Shown one piece after another: positions 27,845 to 35,655 of a DNA stretch of 64,000 nt. The stretch spans positions 1,550,001 to 1,614,000 of the forward strand of contig NZ_CP163435.1 in assembly GCF_041051975.1 (NCBI RefSeq). The letters run 5' to 3'. The notes beneath the pieces were generated by a model. The model had not been told where the DNA came from, made no database searches, and was given only the letters and a program-made list of their open reading frames with translations. The translations under genes and the position numbers were made by a program. Each line of letters starts with the position of its first letter. The stretch's first letter is position 1. This DNA is from Streptomyces sp. R21. GTDB lineage: Bacteria > Actinomycetota > Actinomycetes > Streptomycetales > Streptomycetaceae.

Positions 27845-27923
27845 CGACAAGCGCAGTCGCTCCGCATTCGGCCGCTGGTGCCCACAAGGCGGCGGTGGCT
27901 TCCTCGTTCCCAAAGGGAGAGTC

Positions 27924-28706
27924 ATGCCCGAGACAGCTTCGCGCAGTTCCAGCACAGACAACCCCAGTGCCTGTAACCAGAGTTCGTTCGCTTCGGGCCA
28001 TCGCCCCGGAGCGGCCGTACCGTCCCCCCTCCCCCACCACTTCCACAGCCGTATCGGCGTCGGTCTGGCCGGCGGCTTCTACCCGGCACCGCACCGCTAC
28101 GAGCTGTTTCTGTCAGTGAGTTGTCCCCGCTCGCTGCGCATCTCGATCAGCCTCGGCCTGCTCGGCCTGAAGGACTCGGTCGCCACCACGCTCCTGGGGC
28201 ACCCCGGCGAGACGCCCGACGCCTTCACCTCCCTGCGCCGTGCGTACGAGGCCACGGTGCACCACTACGACGGACCACTGACCGCGCCCGCGTTGTGCGA
28301 CCGGTGGAGCGGGCGCATCGTCAGCAACCACACCCCCGACATCCTCCGCGACCTCGCGGGCCTGTTGTCCGGCCACGACGGAGCCTGCCCCTCCGCGCTG
28401 CGCCCACCGGGCCTCACCGCGGACATCGACGCCCTCCGTGACCTGTTGGAGCTGGACGTCACCCCGGCCGCCGAGCCCTCGAACCGATCGGCGGCACTGG
28501 ACCTGTTGGACCGTCGGCTCGTCGGGCAGCCCTATGCGCTGGGCGAGGAGCTGACGGCCGCGGACGTGGACCTGTGGGTGGCGCTCGTCCATCTCGGCCC
28601 GGCCCGCACCCTCTGCTCGCACCCCCGGCTCCGGGACTACGTACGCCGCCTCGGCGACCACCCAGCCTTCCGGGGCAGGACCGACGCGGTGGCCGACGTG
28701 GCATGA
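27924..28706 (+). CDS. glutathionyl-hydroquinone reductase-like thiol transferase (ECM4/GST omega-like)
   Basis: 260 aa. After a divergent, Ser/Pro-rich N-terminus, GGFYPAPHRYELFLSVSCPRSLRISISLGLLGL mirrors the ECM4/Xi-class active site (usual RYHLYVSLACPWAHR), keeping the catalytic Cys (Cys67) but with Arg for Trp in C-P-W. The C-terminal helical domain includes DRRLVGQPYALGEELTAADVDLWVALV, which is standard. AAGGGAGAG precedes the ATG. Control by a SAM-IV riboswitch and a leader peptide ties it to sulfur status. Streptomyces use mycothiol, so the thiol cofactor is uncertain. Confidence 0.75.
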   Translation: MPETASRSSSTDNPSACNQSSFASGHRPGAAVPSPLPHHFHSRIGVGLAGGFYPAPHRYELFLSVSCPRSLRISISLGLLGLKDSVATTLLGHPGETPDAFTSLRRAYEATVHHYDGPLTAPALCDRWSGRIVSNHTPDILRDLAGLLSGHDGACPSALRPPGLTADIDALRDLLELDVTPAAEPSNRSAALDLLDRRLVGQPYALGEELTAADVDLWVALVHLGPARTLCSHPRLRDYVRRLGDHPAFRGRTDAVADVA

Positions 28707-28716
28707 GCCCAGGGAC

Positions 28717-29616
28717 TCAGGTGCCCGTCGCGAGCGGCCGGGACGGATCCCGGGACCATTCCTCCAGCGAACCGTCGTACAGGGCTATGTCCTTGCGGCC
28801 CAGGAGCGTGAGGGCGAGCGCGGTGCCGGCAGCGGAGATGCCGCCGCCGCAGTAGAGGATCACCGGCGACTCATCGCCCTTGAGCACCGTGCCGACGCGT
28901 TCGGCGAGTTCGTCGACGGGCAGGAACCGGCCCGTGTCGTCGAGAAGGCCGCGCCCCGGCAGGCTGAGACTGCCGGGGATGTGACCGCGTCGGCTGTAGC
29001 GGGTGGGAGCGGAACCGTCGAAGCCGCCGGGCGGCAGCGCACACACCAGCGTGCCGGGACGCTCGCCGCGGCTGACGGCTCCCACCGTCTCGAGGTCGGT
29101 CCACATGCCGGGACGGGGTACGGGCGTGAGGCGCCCGGCGACCGGTGTGGCACTCGTCTCGCCGCCGCCCGTCTCGTCGCCGCGGGCGATCGGGTGTCCG
29201 CCCGCCTCCCACGCCTGCCATCCGCCGTCAAGTACCGCCGCCGGTACGGAGATCGACCGCAGCATCCACCACAGCCGGGCAGCCCAGATGCCACCGCCGC
29301 TGTCGTAGGCGACGACCTCCGAGCCGTCGCGGACACCGAGCCGCTGAAGGGCGGCGGCCAGCGCCTCCGGTGCCGGGACCGTGAAGTGGAACGGTGCTCC
29401 CTGGTCCGACAGTTCGCCGGTGAGGTCCGCGTGGCGCGAGCCGGGGATGTGGCGCCCGGCCCACTCGGCGCGGCCGCTGCCGGACCGGTAGTCACCGTCG
29501 TGGCGGGGTGAGGGCAGCAGCGCGGTGGCGTCGAGGACGATCAGCCGGGGGTCGTCGAGGCGGGCCGCGAGCCACGCGTCGTCGACCAGAGGTCCGGGGA
29601 GCAGGGGATCGGTCAT
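28717..29616 (-). CDS. thiosulfate/3-mercaptopyruvate sulfurtransferase (two-domain rhodanese)
   Basis: 299 aa. Tandem rhodanese domains: LIVLDATALLPSPRHDGDYRSG and HIPGSRHADLTGEL in the inactive N-terminal half, then RRGHIPGSLSLPGRGLLDD and the active-site loop VILYCGGGISA (catalytic Cys) in the C-terminal half. ATG 29616 is chosen over the longer frame because TTAGCAT lies about eight bases upstream, suggesting a leaderless start with no ribosome site. It converges with the thiol-transferase gene, consistent with sulfur mobilisation. Confidence 0.88.
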   Translation of the reverse strand: MTDPLLPGPLVDDAWLAARLDDPRLIVLDATALLPSPRHDGDYRSGSGRAEWAGRHIPGSRHADLTGELSDQGAPFHFTVPAPEALAAALQRLGVRDGSEVVAYDSGGGIWAARLWWMLRSISVPAAVLDGGWQAWEAGGHPIARGDETGGGETSATPVAGRLTPVPRPGMWTDLETVGAVSRGERPGTLVCALPPGGFDGSAPTRYSRRGHIPGSLSLPGRGLLDDTGRFLPVDELAERVGTVLKGDESPVILYCGGGISAAGTALALTLLGRKDIALYDGSLEEWSRDPSRPLATGT

Positions 29617-29751
29617 GGCGGGGATGCTAACCCGGCGACGCCCGCCGGAGACCCGCCTGATCTGTGCGATCTCACTCAACAAGCAAGATCGTCCCACATG
29701 GTGGGATTCGCTTGCACAGCATCGGCTGCCCGGGGTTATGGTTTCGGCCAT

Positions 29752-29872
29752 CTACGCGGGAGCCCCTACCCGGTTGGGCTGAGAGGGCGTCTGGGAGCGA
29801 TACCGACATCCGTCGGCCCGCTCCCCATGGGAACGCCGACCGCATCACTTGAGCCACAGTGCCCGCGTAGGA
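29752..29872 (+). promoter_or_regulatory. TPP riboswitch (THI element) with enlarged P3
   Basis: P1 is a perfect 9 bp: CTACGCGGG (29752-29760) with CCCGCGTAG (29862-29870). The diagnostic GGGCTGAGAGGGCG follows, then a large extra stem (GGGAGC...GCTCCC), AACGCCGACCGCA, and the CACTTGAGCCACAGTGCC arm in place of the usual AACCTGATC. The GGAG just after P1 is the ribosome site of a 21-codon uORF. Controls the thiamine-precursor operon; TPP binding should repress. Confidence 0.85.
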
Positions 29873-29879
29873 GTACCGG

Positions 29880-29945
29880 ATGTCTTCAGCAGTCGAGCAG
29901 CAGTGTCCCCCGGCTTTCGCCGCGGCGGCCCGCTCCTGTTGTTGA
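29880..29945 (+). CDS. uORF, 21 aa, ending in Cys-Cys, directly after the TPP riboswitch
   Basis: ATG 29880 lies 6 bases after GGAG (29870-29873), which overlaps the P1 3' strand of the riboswitch. The peptide has three Cys codons, including tandem Cys-Cys before the stop (ARSCC). It lacks the RR-x-x-D-L core. Role inferred: translation gated by TPP and slowed by low Cys-tRNA. The 121 bases from here to the next gene hold no other feature. Confidence 0.45.
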   Translation: MSSAVEQQCPPAFAAAARSCC

Positions 29946-30066
29946 CCCGCCCGGCCTCCCCCTTCTCCTTCCTTATCTCACCAGGCAGCCGGGCCACGGG
30001 CCCGCACACCTGAGTGCCGTCCGCATTCGGCCGTCCGCCGTCTGCCGTCCACGGAGCCGTCTGTCC

Positions 30067-30999
30067 ATGCCGCACGTCCGAGTCATGCTCGACTACTTCC
30101 ACCCTTGGCCGAATTCTGCCGGTTTGTACGTTGCCCGGGAGCGCGGCTGGTACCGCGAGGCGGGCCTGGATGTGGAACTCACCGTCCAGGATCCGGGACG
30201 CGGCGACACCCTGGAGTATCTGGCCCGGGGCGAGGTGGACTTCGGCCTCTTCCCGCCCAACCGGCTGCTCGCCCGCCGCGCCGCCCCCGGCCAGCCGCTG
30301 CTCGCCGTGGCCGCCGTCAACCACCGCGCCCTGGAAGCGATCCAGACGGCCCGCCCCACCGGCATCACCCGCCCCCGCGACCTGGCAGGACGCCGCCTCG
30401 CCTACAACCCCACCCCGCGTGGACGCGCCATGGTCCGGCACCTGGTCGCGGCCGACGGCGGCGATCCGGATGCCGTGATCACCGTCGACGCGGGCTACCG
30501 CGAGCTGACCGTCGACGACATAGCGGCCGGCGAGGCGGACGCCACCTTCGGCACCTACTGGTCCTGGGACGCCCTGCGCGGCGACCTGCCCGAAGACCAG
30601 CGCCTGACCTGGCCGGTCGACGAGATCGGCGCCCCCCGCTACCACAGCTACCTCCTCGGCACGAGCGAGAGCCTCGCCGACACCCGCCCCGACCTGGTAC
30701 GCGCCTTCCTGGCCGCCACCGCTCGCGGCTACGCCTCCGCGTCAGCCGACCGGACCGGCGCCCTCGCCCTGCTGGAACGCGTGATCCCCTACTTCTCGCG
30801 CCCCCTGATAGCCCGTTCCCTCAGCCTGGTCGCCCCGACCTGGACCGACGCCGACGGGAACTGGGGTGTCATCGACGAGACCCGCATGGGCCCCTACGCC
30901 GACTGGCTCGCGCGCCACAACGCCGTCCCGCACGCCCGCGGCTGGCGGTCGTCGTACACGAACGACCTGCTGGCCACCGTCCCGGCGGGCGCCGAATGA
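30067..30999 (+). CDS. Thi5/NMT1-like pyrimidine-precursor binding protein, cytoplasmic
   Basis: 310 aa, NMT1/THI5-like periplasmic-binding fold: HVRVMLDYFHPWPNSAGLYVARERGWYREAGLDVEL is the family start. It has no signal peptide or lipobox, unusual beside the lipoprotein ThiY in the same operon. It contains no cysteine at all, so it lacks the CCCFC motif of yeast Thi5 HMP-P synthase and is unlikely to be that enzyme. GGAG lies ten bases before the ATG. First full gene under the TPP riboswitch. It may bind an HMP precursor in the cytoplasm or be an uncharacterised salvage enzyme. Confidence 0.8.
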   Translation: MPHVRVMLDYFHPWPNSAGLYVARERGWYREAGLDVELTVQDPGRGDTLEYLARGEVDFGLFPPNRLLARRAAPGQPLLAVAAVNHRALEAIQTARPTGITRPRDLAGRRLAYNPTPRGRAMVRHLVAADGGDPDAVITVDAGYRELTVDDIAAGEADATFGTYWSWDALRGDLPEDQRLTWPVDEIGAPRYHSYLLGTSESLADTRPDLVRAFLAATARGYASASADRTGALALLERVIPYFSRPLIARSLSLVAPTWTDADGNWGVIDETRMGPYADWLARHNAVPHARGWRSSYTNDLLATVPAGAE

Positions 31000-31076
31000 C
31001 CTGCCAGGCAAGGGAATTGACGAGGCGCGTGGCCATCGACCTCATGCGGGCCGACAGCGCGCTGTGTCGGACGTGA
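30996..31076 (+). CDS. putative leader peptide, 26 aa, inside the thiamine operon
   Basis: ATG overlaps the preceding gene's stop (ATGA). The core TRRVAIDLMRADSALCRT fits the sulfur leader family and carries Cys at positions 3 and 24. Its stop is 52 bases before thiY. It places a probable Cys-sensing checkpoint between the first gene and the ABC genes of a TPP-riboswitch operon. Confidence 0.6.
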   Translation: MTCQARELTRRVAIDLMRADSALCRT

Positions 31077-31128
31077 AGAGCAACTCCCTCACGCCCCCAG
31101 CACCGCCGCGCCCATCCGAGGAAACCCC

Positions 31129-32166
31129 ATGAGATCCCGTACGACCGCCCTGCTCTCCGCGGCCACCGCCGCCGTGCTCGCCACGACGGGCTGTGCCGCG
31201 CAGGACTCCACGTCCGCCGCCACGAAGAACGGCACCACCCAGGTCACCCTCGCCCTGGACTGGACGCCCAACACCAACCACACCGGCATCTACGTCGCCC
31301 AGCAGAAGGGCTGGTTCAAGGACGCCGGCATCGACCTGAAGATCGTGCCGTACGGCTCCACCGCGCCGGAGACGCTGGTCGCGAGCCACAAGGCGGACTT
31401 CGGGATCTCGTACCAGGAGGGCGTCACCACCGCGCGCGCCGCGGGTCAGGACGTCACCTCCGTGTACGCCGTCACACAGAAGACGAACGTCACGGTCTCC
31501 GTGCGCGCCGACCGCGACGACATCACGTCCCCCAAGGACCTCGACGGCAAGACATACGCGGGCTTCGGTGCCCCCTATGAGAAGGCCCTGCTTCAGAAGG
31601 TCGTCCAGGAGGACGGCGGCAAGGGCACGTTCAGGCAGATCACGCTCAACACCTCGGCTTACGCGGCCCTTTACGCGGGCAGGGCGGACTTCGCGATGCC
31701 CATGCCCACCTGGGAGGGCCTGGAGGCGAAGCTCACGGGCAAGCCCCTCAAGGACTTCCAGCTCGCCGACTACGGCTTCCCGGCCATCTACTCGACCCTC
31801 ATCGCCTCCTCCGGGCAGTACCTGAAGCAGAACCCGGAGGTCGCCAAGAAGTTCCTGGCCGTGGTCGACAAGGGGTACGAGTACGCCGCCGACCACCCCG
31901 GCCAGGCCGCCGGCCTCCTCATCGCGGCCAACAGGAGCACACTCACCAACACCGAACTGGTCAAGAAGAGCGAGACGTTGCTGGCCAAGGAGTACTACCG
32001 CGCCGCCGACGGCAGGATCGGCACCCAGACCGCGAAGCGCTGGCAGGACTTCGCCGACTTCGAATTCACGTCCGGCCTGCTGGTGGACGAGAACGGCAAG
32101 AAGCTCACCAAGGTGCCGGACGCCTCGACGTTCTTCACCGACGCCTACCTCCCGGACTCCAAGTGA
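31129..32166 (+). CDS. thiY: HMP/thiamine-precursor ABC transporter substrate-binding lipoprotein
   Basis: 345 aa. Lipoprotein signal with lipobox LATTGC (Cys22). Mature part: QVTLALDWTPNTNHTGIYVAQQKGWFKDAGIDLKIV, the hallmark of NMT1-type pyrimidine binding proteins, then SHKADFGISYQEGVTTARAAGQDV. Extracytoplasmic. Stop overlaps the permease GTG as GTGA. Operon partners and the upstream TPP riboswitch support capture of formylaminopyrimidine or HMP; the ligand itself is inferred. Confidence 0.9.
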   Translation: MRSRTTALLSAATAAVLATTGCAAQDSTSAATKNGTTQVTLALDWTPNTNHTGIYVAQQKGWFKDAGIDLKIVPYGSTAPETLVASHKADFGISYQEGVTTARAAGQDVTSVYAVTQKTNVTVSVRADRDDITSPKDLDGKTYAGFGAPYEKALLQKVVQEDGGKGTFRQITLNTSAYAALYAGRADFAMPMPTWEGLEAKLTGKPLKDFQLADYGFPAIYSTLIASSGQYLKQNPEVAKKFLAVVDKGYEYAADHPGQAAGLLIAANRSTLTNTELVKKSETLLAKEYYRAADGRIGTQTAKRWQDFADFEFTSGLLVDENGKKLTKVPDASTFFTDAYLPDSK

Positions 32167-32936
32167 GGACGGCTCTGCGGGCGATCTGGCCGCCGCTGCT
32201 CGTCCTCGCCGTGCTCGTGACGGGCTGGCAGGTGTACGTGACCGACGCCGGCGTCGATCCGACGGTGCTGCCCAGCCCCGGCCGCGTCCTGTCGCAGGGG
32301 TGGGCGAACCGTGGCGACCTGTGGCGCCAGACGCTGCCCACCCTCCAGGAGACCCTTCTCGGCTTCGCACTGTCCTTCGCCGCCGCCTGGCTGGTGGCCG
32401 TGGTGCTGGACTTCTCGGCTGCGGCCCGCCGGGGCTTGTATCCGCTCCTGGTGGCCTCCCAGACGATCCCGATCGTGGCCGTCGCGCCGCTGCTGATCAT
32501 CTGGTTCGGCTTCGGTCTGCTGCCGAAGATGCTGGTGGTGACCCTGACGACGTTCTTCCCGCTCGCGGCGAACCTGGCGGCGGGCTTCGCGGCCACCGAC
32601 CGCGACGCGATGCGGCTGCTGCGCTCGCTGGGCACGGGCCGGGTGCGCGCCTTCCGGCTGGTCCGGGTACCGAGCGCGCTGCCCCACTTCTTCACGGGGC
32701 TGCGGGTGAGCATCACGTACGCCGTGGTGGGCGCCGTCTTCGCGGAGTACGCGGGCGCCGAGAACGGCCTCGGCATCTATATGCAGGCGCAGAAGAGCGC
32801 GTTCCGCACGGATCTGGTGTTCGCGGCGGTCACGGTGACCGCCCTGTTGAGCATCGCCCTGTTCGGGGCGACCTGTCTGCTGCAGCGGCTCGTCCTGCCG
32901 TGGGAGCGGGCACTGACGAAGGAGGGCCGGTCATGA
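32163..32936 (+). CDS. thiX: thiamine-precursor ABC transporter permease
   Basis: 257 aa with about six hydrophobic segments (first at residues 8-26) and the BPD_transp_1 cytoplasmic loop ATDRDAMRLLRSLGTGRVRAFRLVRVPSALPHFFTGLRV. SsuC/ThiX branch. Coupled at both ends (GTGA with thiY, ATGA with thiZ). Sits in the membrane between ThiY and ThiZ. Confidence 0.9.
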   Translation: MRTALRAIWPPLLVLAVLVTGWQVYVTDAGVDPTVLPSPGRVLSQGWANRGDLWRQTLPTLQETLLGFALSFAAAWLVAVVLDFSAAARRGLYPLLVASQTIPIVAVAPLLIIWFGFGLLPKMLVVTLTTFFPLAANLAAGFAATDRDAMRLLRSLGTGRVRAFRLVRVPSALPHFFTGLRVSITYAVVGAVFAEYAGAENGLGIYMQAQKSAFRTDLVFAAVTVTALLSIALFGATCLLQRLVLPWERALTKEGRS

Positions 32937-33703
32937 GTCTCGAAGTACGTGGTGCGGGAAAGGCGTTCGGGTCGCTGGCCGTGCTGCGCGACCTCGATCT
33001 CAGTGTGAAGCCCGGCGAGTTCGCCGCCGTCATCGGTCCGAGCGGCAGCGGCAAGAGCACACTGTTCAACCTGATCTCCGGTCTGGACAGGCCCACTTCG
33101 GGCGAGATCCTGGTCGAGGGCGCCCCCGCGTCCGTGGCCTCGGGCAAGGTCGCCTACATGCCCCAGAAGGACCTGCTGTTCCCCTGGCGCACCGTGCTCG
33201 ACAACACGGCCCTGGGGCTGGAGGCCCAGGGGGTACGGAAGAAGGAGGCACGGCGCAGGGCCGGCGCACTCTTCGAGGCCTTCGGACTCGACGGCTTCCA
33301 GGCCTCCTATCCCTTCCAGCTCAGCGGCGGTATGCGCCAGCGCGCGGCCCTGCTGCGCACGGTCGTCCTGGAGCGGCCGGTGCTGCTGCTCGATGAGCCC
33401 TTCGGCGCGCTCGACTCACTCACCCGCACCGAGATGCAGCTGTGGCTGGCCGACATGTGGCAGCGCTACCGCTGGACGGTCGTACTGGTCACGCACGACA
33501 TCCGCGAGGCCGTCCTGCTCGCCGACACGGTGCACGTCCTTTCGCCCCGCCCGGCCACGGTCGTGGAACGCATCGAGGTGCCGCGTTCCGGCCCGCGCGG
33601 TCTCGACGCCCTCACCGAGCCCGAGTTCGCGGCGACCGAGCGACGGCTGCTGGACGCCCTCAGCGGCCGGGCGAGCCAGGTGAAAGAGGTGACGGCCGGA
33701 TGA
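32933..33703 (+). CDS. thiZ: thiamine-precursor ABC transporter ATP-binding protein
   Basis: 256 aa. Walker A GPSGSGKST, Q-loop YMPQKD, signature LSGGMRQR, Walker B LLLDEPFGALDS, switch His VTHDIREA: complete SsuB/ThiZ-type ATPase. GGAGGG precedes the ATG, which overlaps the permease stop. Energises HMP-precursor uptake. Confidence 0.92.
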   Translation: MSLEVRGAGKAFGSLAVLRDLDLSVKPGEFAAVIGPSGSGKSTLFNLISGLDRPTSGEILVEGAPASVASGKVAYMPQKDLLFPWRTVLDNTALGLEAQGVRKKEARRRAGALFEAFGLDGFQASYPFQLSGGMRQRAALLRTVVLERPVLLLDEPFGALDSLTRTEMQLWLADMWQRYRWTVVLVTHDIREAVLLADTVHVLSPRPATVVERIEVPRSGPRGLDALTEPEFAATERRLLDALSGRASQVKEVTAG

Positions 33704-34767
33704 GCGTGATCCTGACCCACGGCATGGGTACGGAACCGGTGGCCCCCGACTGGCCGCCGCTCACCGAGGCGGAGGTCGAGGCCGTCGTCGGTCCCGTGAC
33801 CGTGCTGTGGCGCAGCCCGCGCCCCCTGTCGGCGGCCGCCCTGGTCGAGCGGGGCGGAGAACGGCTCTTCGTGAAACGGCACCACCGCGACGTACGCACG
33901 CTGGAAGGCCTGGCCGAGGAGCACGCTTTCCTGCGGCATCTGCGGGAGCGGGGTGCGCCGGTCGTAGAAGTGCTGGGGGCCACGTCGCTCGGGAAGTGGG
34001 TGTACGAGGTCCATACGACCGGAACGGGGACGGATCTCTACCGGGACGCGCTGTCGTGGTCACCGTTCGCGTCCGTGGCCCATGCCCGGGCCGCAGGCAG
34101 CGCACTGGCCCAACTCCACTTGGCGGCGGAGGGATTCGACGCCCCGAGCAGGCGCCCGCAGCCCCTCGTGTCCTCGTTCAGTGTCTTCGCGGCGGTCGAC
34201 CCCGTGGCCGCGCTGGAGGCGTATGCGGCCGAGCGCCCGACAGTGGTCGCGGCGTTGGCGGGCCGTCCCTGGCGGGACGACCTGCGCGCGGTTCATCTTC
34301 CCTTCCACCGGCGCCTGTTGCCCCACCTCGGCCACCTCGCGCCGCTGTGGACGCACAACGACTGGCATGCCTCGAACCTGCTGTGGGACGCGGCGGCCGG
34401 CACGGTCTCGACCGTCCTCGACTTCGGCCTCAGCGACCGCACGACCGCCGTCCACGACCTCGCGACCGCCATCGAGCGCAACACCGTCCAGTGGCTCGAC
34501 CCGTCCTGCCCCGTCCGCCCGGACGACGTGGACGCGCTCCTCGACGGGTACACCTCGCTGCGCCCACTGAGCTCCGCCGAATCGGCTGCCCTGCCGGAAC
34601 TGCTGCCGCTCGTACACGCGGAGTTCGCCCTGTCCGAGCTGGGTTATTTCCACGGCATCACCGGATCGCGGGCCAACGCCGATCTGGCGTACCAGTATCT
34701 GGTGGACCACACCCGGTGGTTCACGACCGGCGACGGACTCCGGCTCCTCGATCGAGTACGGCTTTGA
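33700..34767 (+). CDS. APH/choline kinase-fold phosphotransferase in thiamine operon (candidate salvage kinase)
   Basis: 355 aa. Aminoglycoside-phosphotransferase fold: Lys59 in ERLFVKRHHRDV, Brenner motif THNDWHASNLLW with catalytic Asp221, metal site VLDFGLSD with Asp241. Coupled to thiZ by ATGA. Family members phosphorylate small hydroxyl metabolites (thiamine, homoserine, choline, fructosamine). Its place as last gene of a TPP-riboswitch operon with pyrimidine uptake makes phosphorylation of HMP, thiamine or thiazole alcohol the best guess. It is not the usual ThiD, ThiM or ThiN fold. Confidence 0.8.
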   Translation: MSVILTHGMGTEPVAPDWPPLTEAEVEAVVGPVTVLWRSPRPLSAAALVERGGERLFVKRHHRDVRTLEGLAEEHAFLRHLRERGAPVVEVLGATSLGKWVYEVHTTGTGTDLYRDALSWSPFASVAHARAAGSALAQLHLAAEGFDAPSRRPQPLVSSFSVFAAVDPVAALEAYAAERPTVVAALAGRPWRDDLRAVHLPFHRRLLPHLGHLAPLWTHNDWHASNLLWDAAAGTVSTVLDFGLSDRTTAVHDLATAIERNTVQWLDPSCPVRPDDVDALLDGYTSLRPLSSAESAALPELLPLVHAEFALSELGYFHGITGSRANADLAYQYLVDHTRWFTTGDGLRLLDRVRL

Positions 34768-34873
34768 CATCCTCCCCCTCTTGAGGTGGACGCGTGTTGC
34801 CTTCCCTACATTTCCTATCGATTTACTAGGAAAGCGTTGACGGCCCGCCCGGCGGGTGCGCAGGATGATGCAC

Positions 34874-34957
34874 ATGTCCCACACGCAGCAACGACTCGTT
34901 CGTCGTCGGCATGTCGACTTTGGTCACGTCGTCAGCGCCGCCTGCTGTCGCGCGTAG
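34874..34957 (+). CDS. putative leader peptide, 27 aa
   Basis: Core RRRHVDFGHVVSAACCRA, a clear sulfur-leader match ending in tandem Cys codons. Two more in-frame ATGs lie at 34865 and 34868. A hairpin starts at the base after its stop. It lies in the 34768-35071 gap ahead of a winged-helix regulator; nothing else is seen in that gap apart from a likely promoter near 34810-34840. Confidence 0.65.
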   Translation: MSHTQQRLVRRRHVDFGHVVSAACCRA

Positions 34958-34985
34958 GGCACGCGGCTCACACATTGCGCGTGCC
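34958..34985 (+). terminator. candidate attenuator hairpin abutting leader stop
   Basis: Stem GGCACGCG / CGCGTGCC, 8 bp, 12-base loop, starting immediately after the leader TAG. No U tract. Confidence 0.4.
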
Positions 34986-35071
34986 ACTCCGCCCCTTCTC
35001 TCACCCCAGGTGATCAGGCGGACCCGCCCACTGCGCCTGATGGCCCGACGCACTCCTGAAGGACGACCGCC

Positions 35072-35641
35072 ATGACCACGGCAATTCCGGCCCAGGCCAC
35101 TCCACCGGCTTCACCACTCCCCGACACGCGCCACCTCCGCCTCGTGGGCGACACCGCGCAGGGCGCAACCGAGGAACGCGGTTCTGCACCCCTCGTCGGC
35201 TACCTCCTGCTCGTCCCCGAGGGCACCGATCCCGCCCAGCTGTTCGCCAAGGACGTGCCACGGCTGGAGATCCGACCGGTCTCCTACACGGACTCACCTC
35301 CTGTGCAGCAGACGGGCGCCGGCGCCGTCCACATCGATCCCGAGCGACATGTCGCAGATGTGGACGGACATGAACTCGACCTCACCTACCTGGAGTTCGG
35401 GCTGCTGGCCCATCTCGTTCTGCACCCCCACCAAGTGCACTCGCGCGAGCAGCTGATGGCCGGCATATGGGGCTACGGCCACATCGGTGACGGTCGCACC
35501 GTGGATGTCCACATCGCGCGGCTGCGCCGCAAGCTGGGCACGGATCACCGACACCGGATCGTCACCGTACGGCGTGTGGGCTACAAGTACGTGCCCGACC
35601 AGCAAGAGAACTCCAACACCGCACGTTGCCGCCGACCTTGA
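35072..35641 (+). CDS. winged-helix (OmpR/PhoB-type) DNA-binding protein without receiver domain
   Basis: 189 aa. Residues about 95-182 are a trans_reg_C winged helix: HELDLTYLEFGLLAHLVLHPHQVHSREQLMAGIWGYGHIGDGRTVDVHIARLRRKLGTDH, then VRRVGYKYVPD. The N-terminal 95 residues are not a receiver (no phosphorylatable Asp motif) and match nothing known; they include VGYLLLVPEGTDPAQLF. Such lone winged-helix proteins are common in Streptomyces sulfur/nitrogen control. Preceded by a Cys leader and followed after 14 bases by a flavin monooxygenase gene, its probable target. Confidence 0.82.
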   Translation: MTTAIPAQATPPASPLPDTRHLRLVGDTAQGATEERGSAPLVGYLLLVPEGTDPAQLFAKDVPRLEIRPVSYTDSPPVQQTGAGAVHIDPERHVADVDGHELDLTYLEFGLLAHLVLHPHQVHSREQLMAGIWGYGHIGDGRTVDVHIARLRRKLGTDHRHRIVTVRRVGYKYVPDQQENSNTARCRRP

Positions 35642-35655
35642 GGGAGACCACCGCC

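Noticed and set aside
30067..30999. Calling this gene HMP-P synthase (THI5)
   Set aside because: The protein has no cysteine, so the Thi5 CCCFC iron site is absent.
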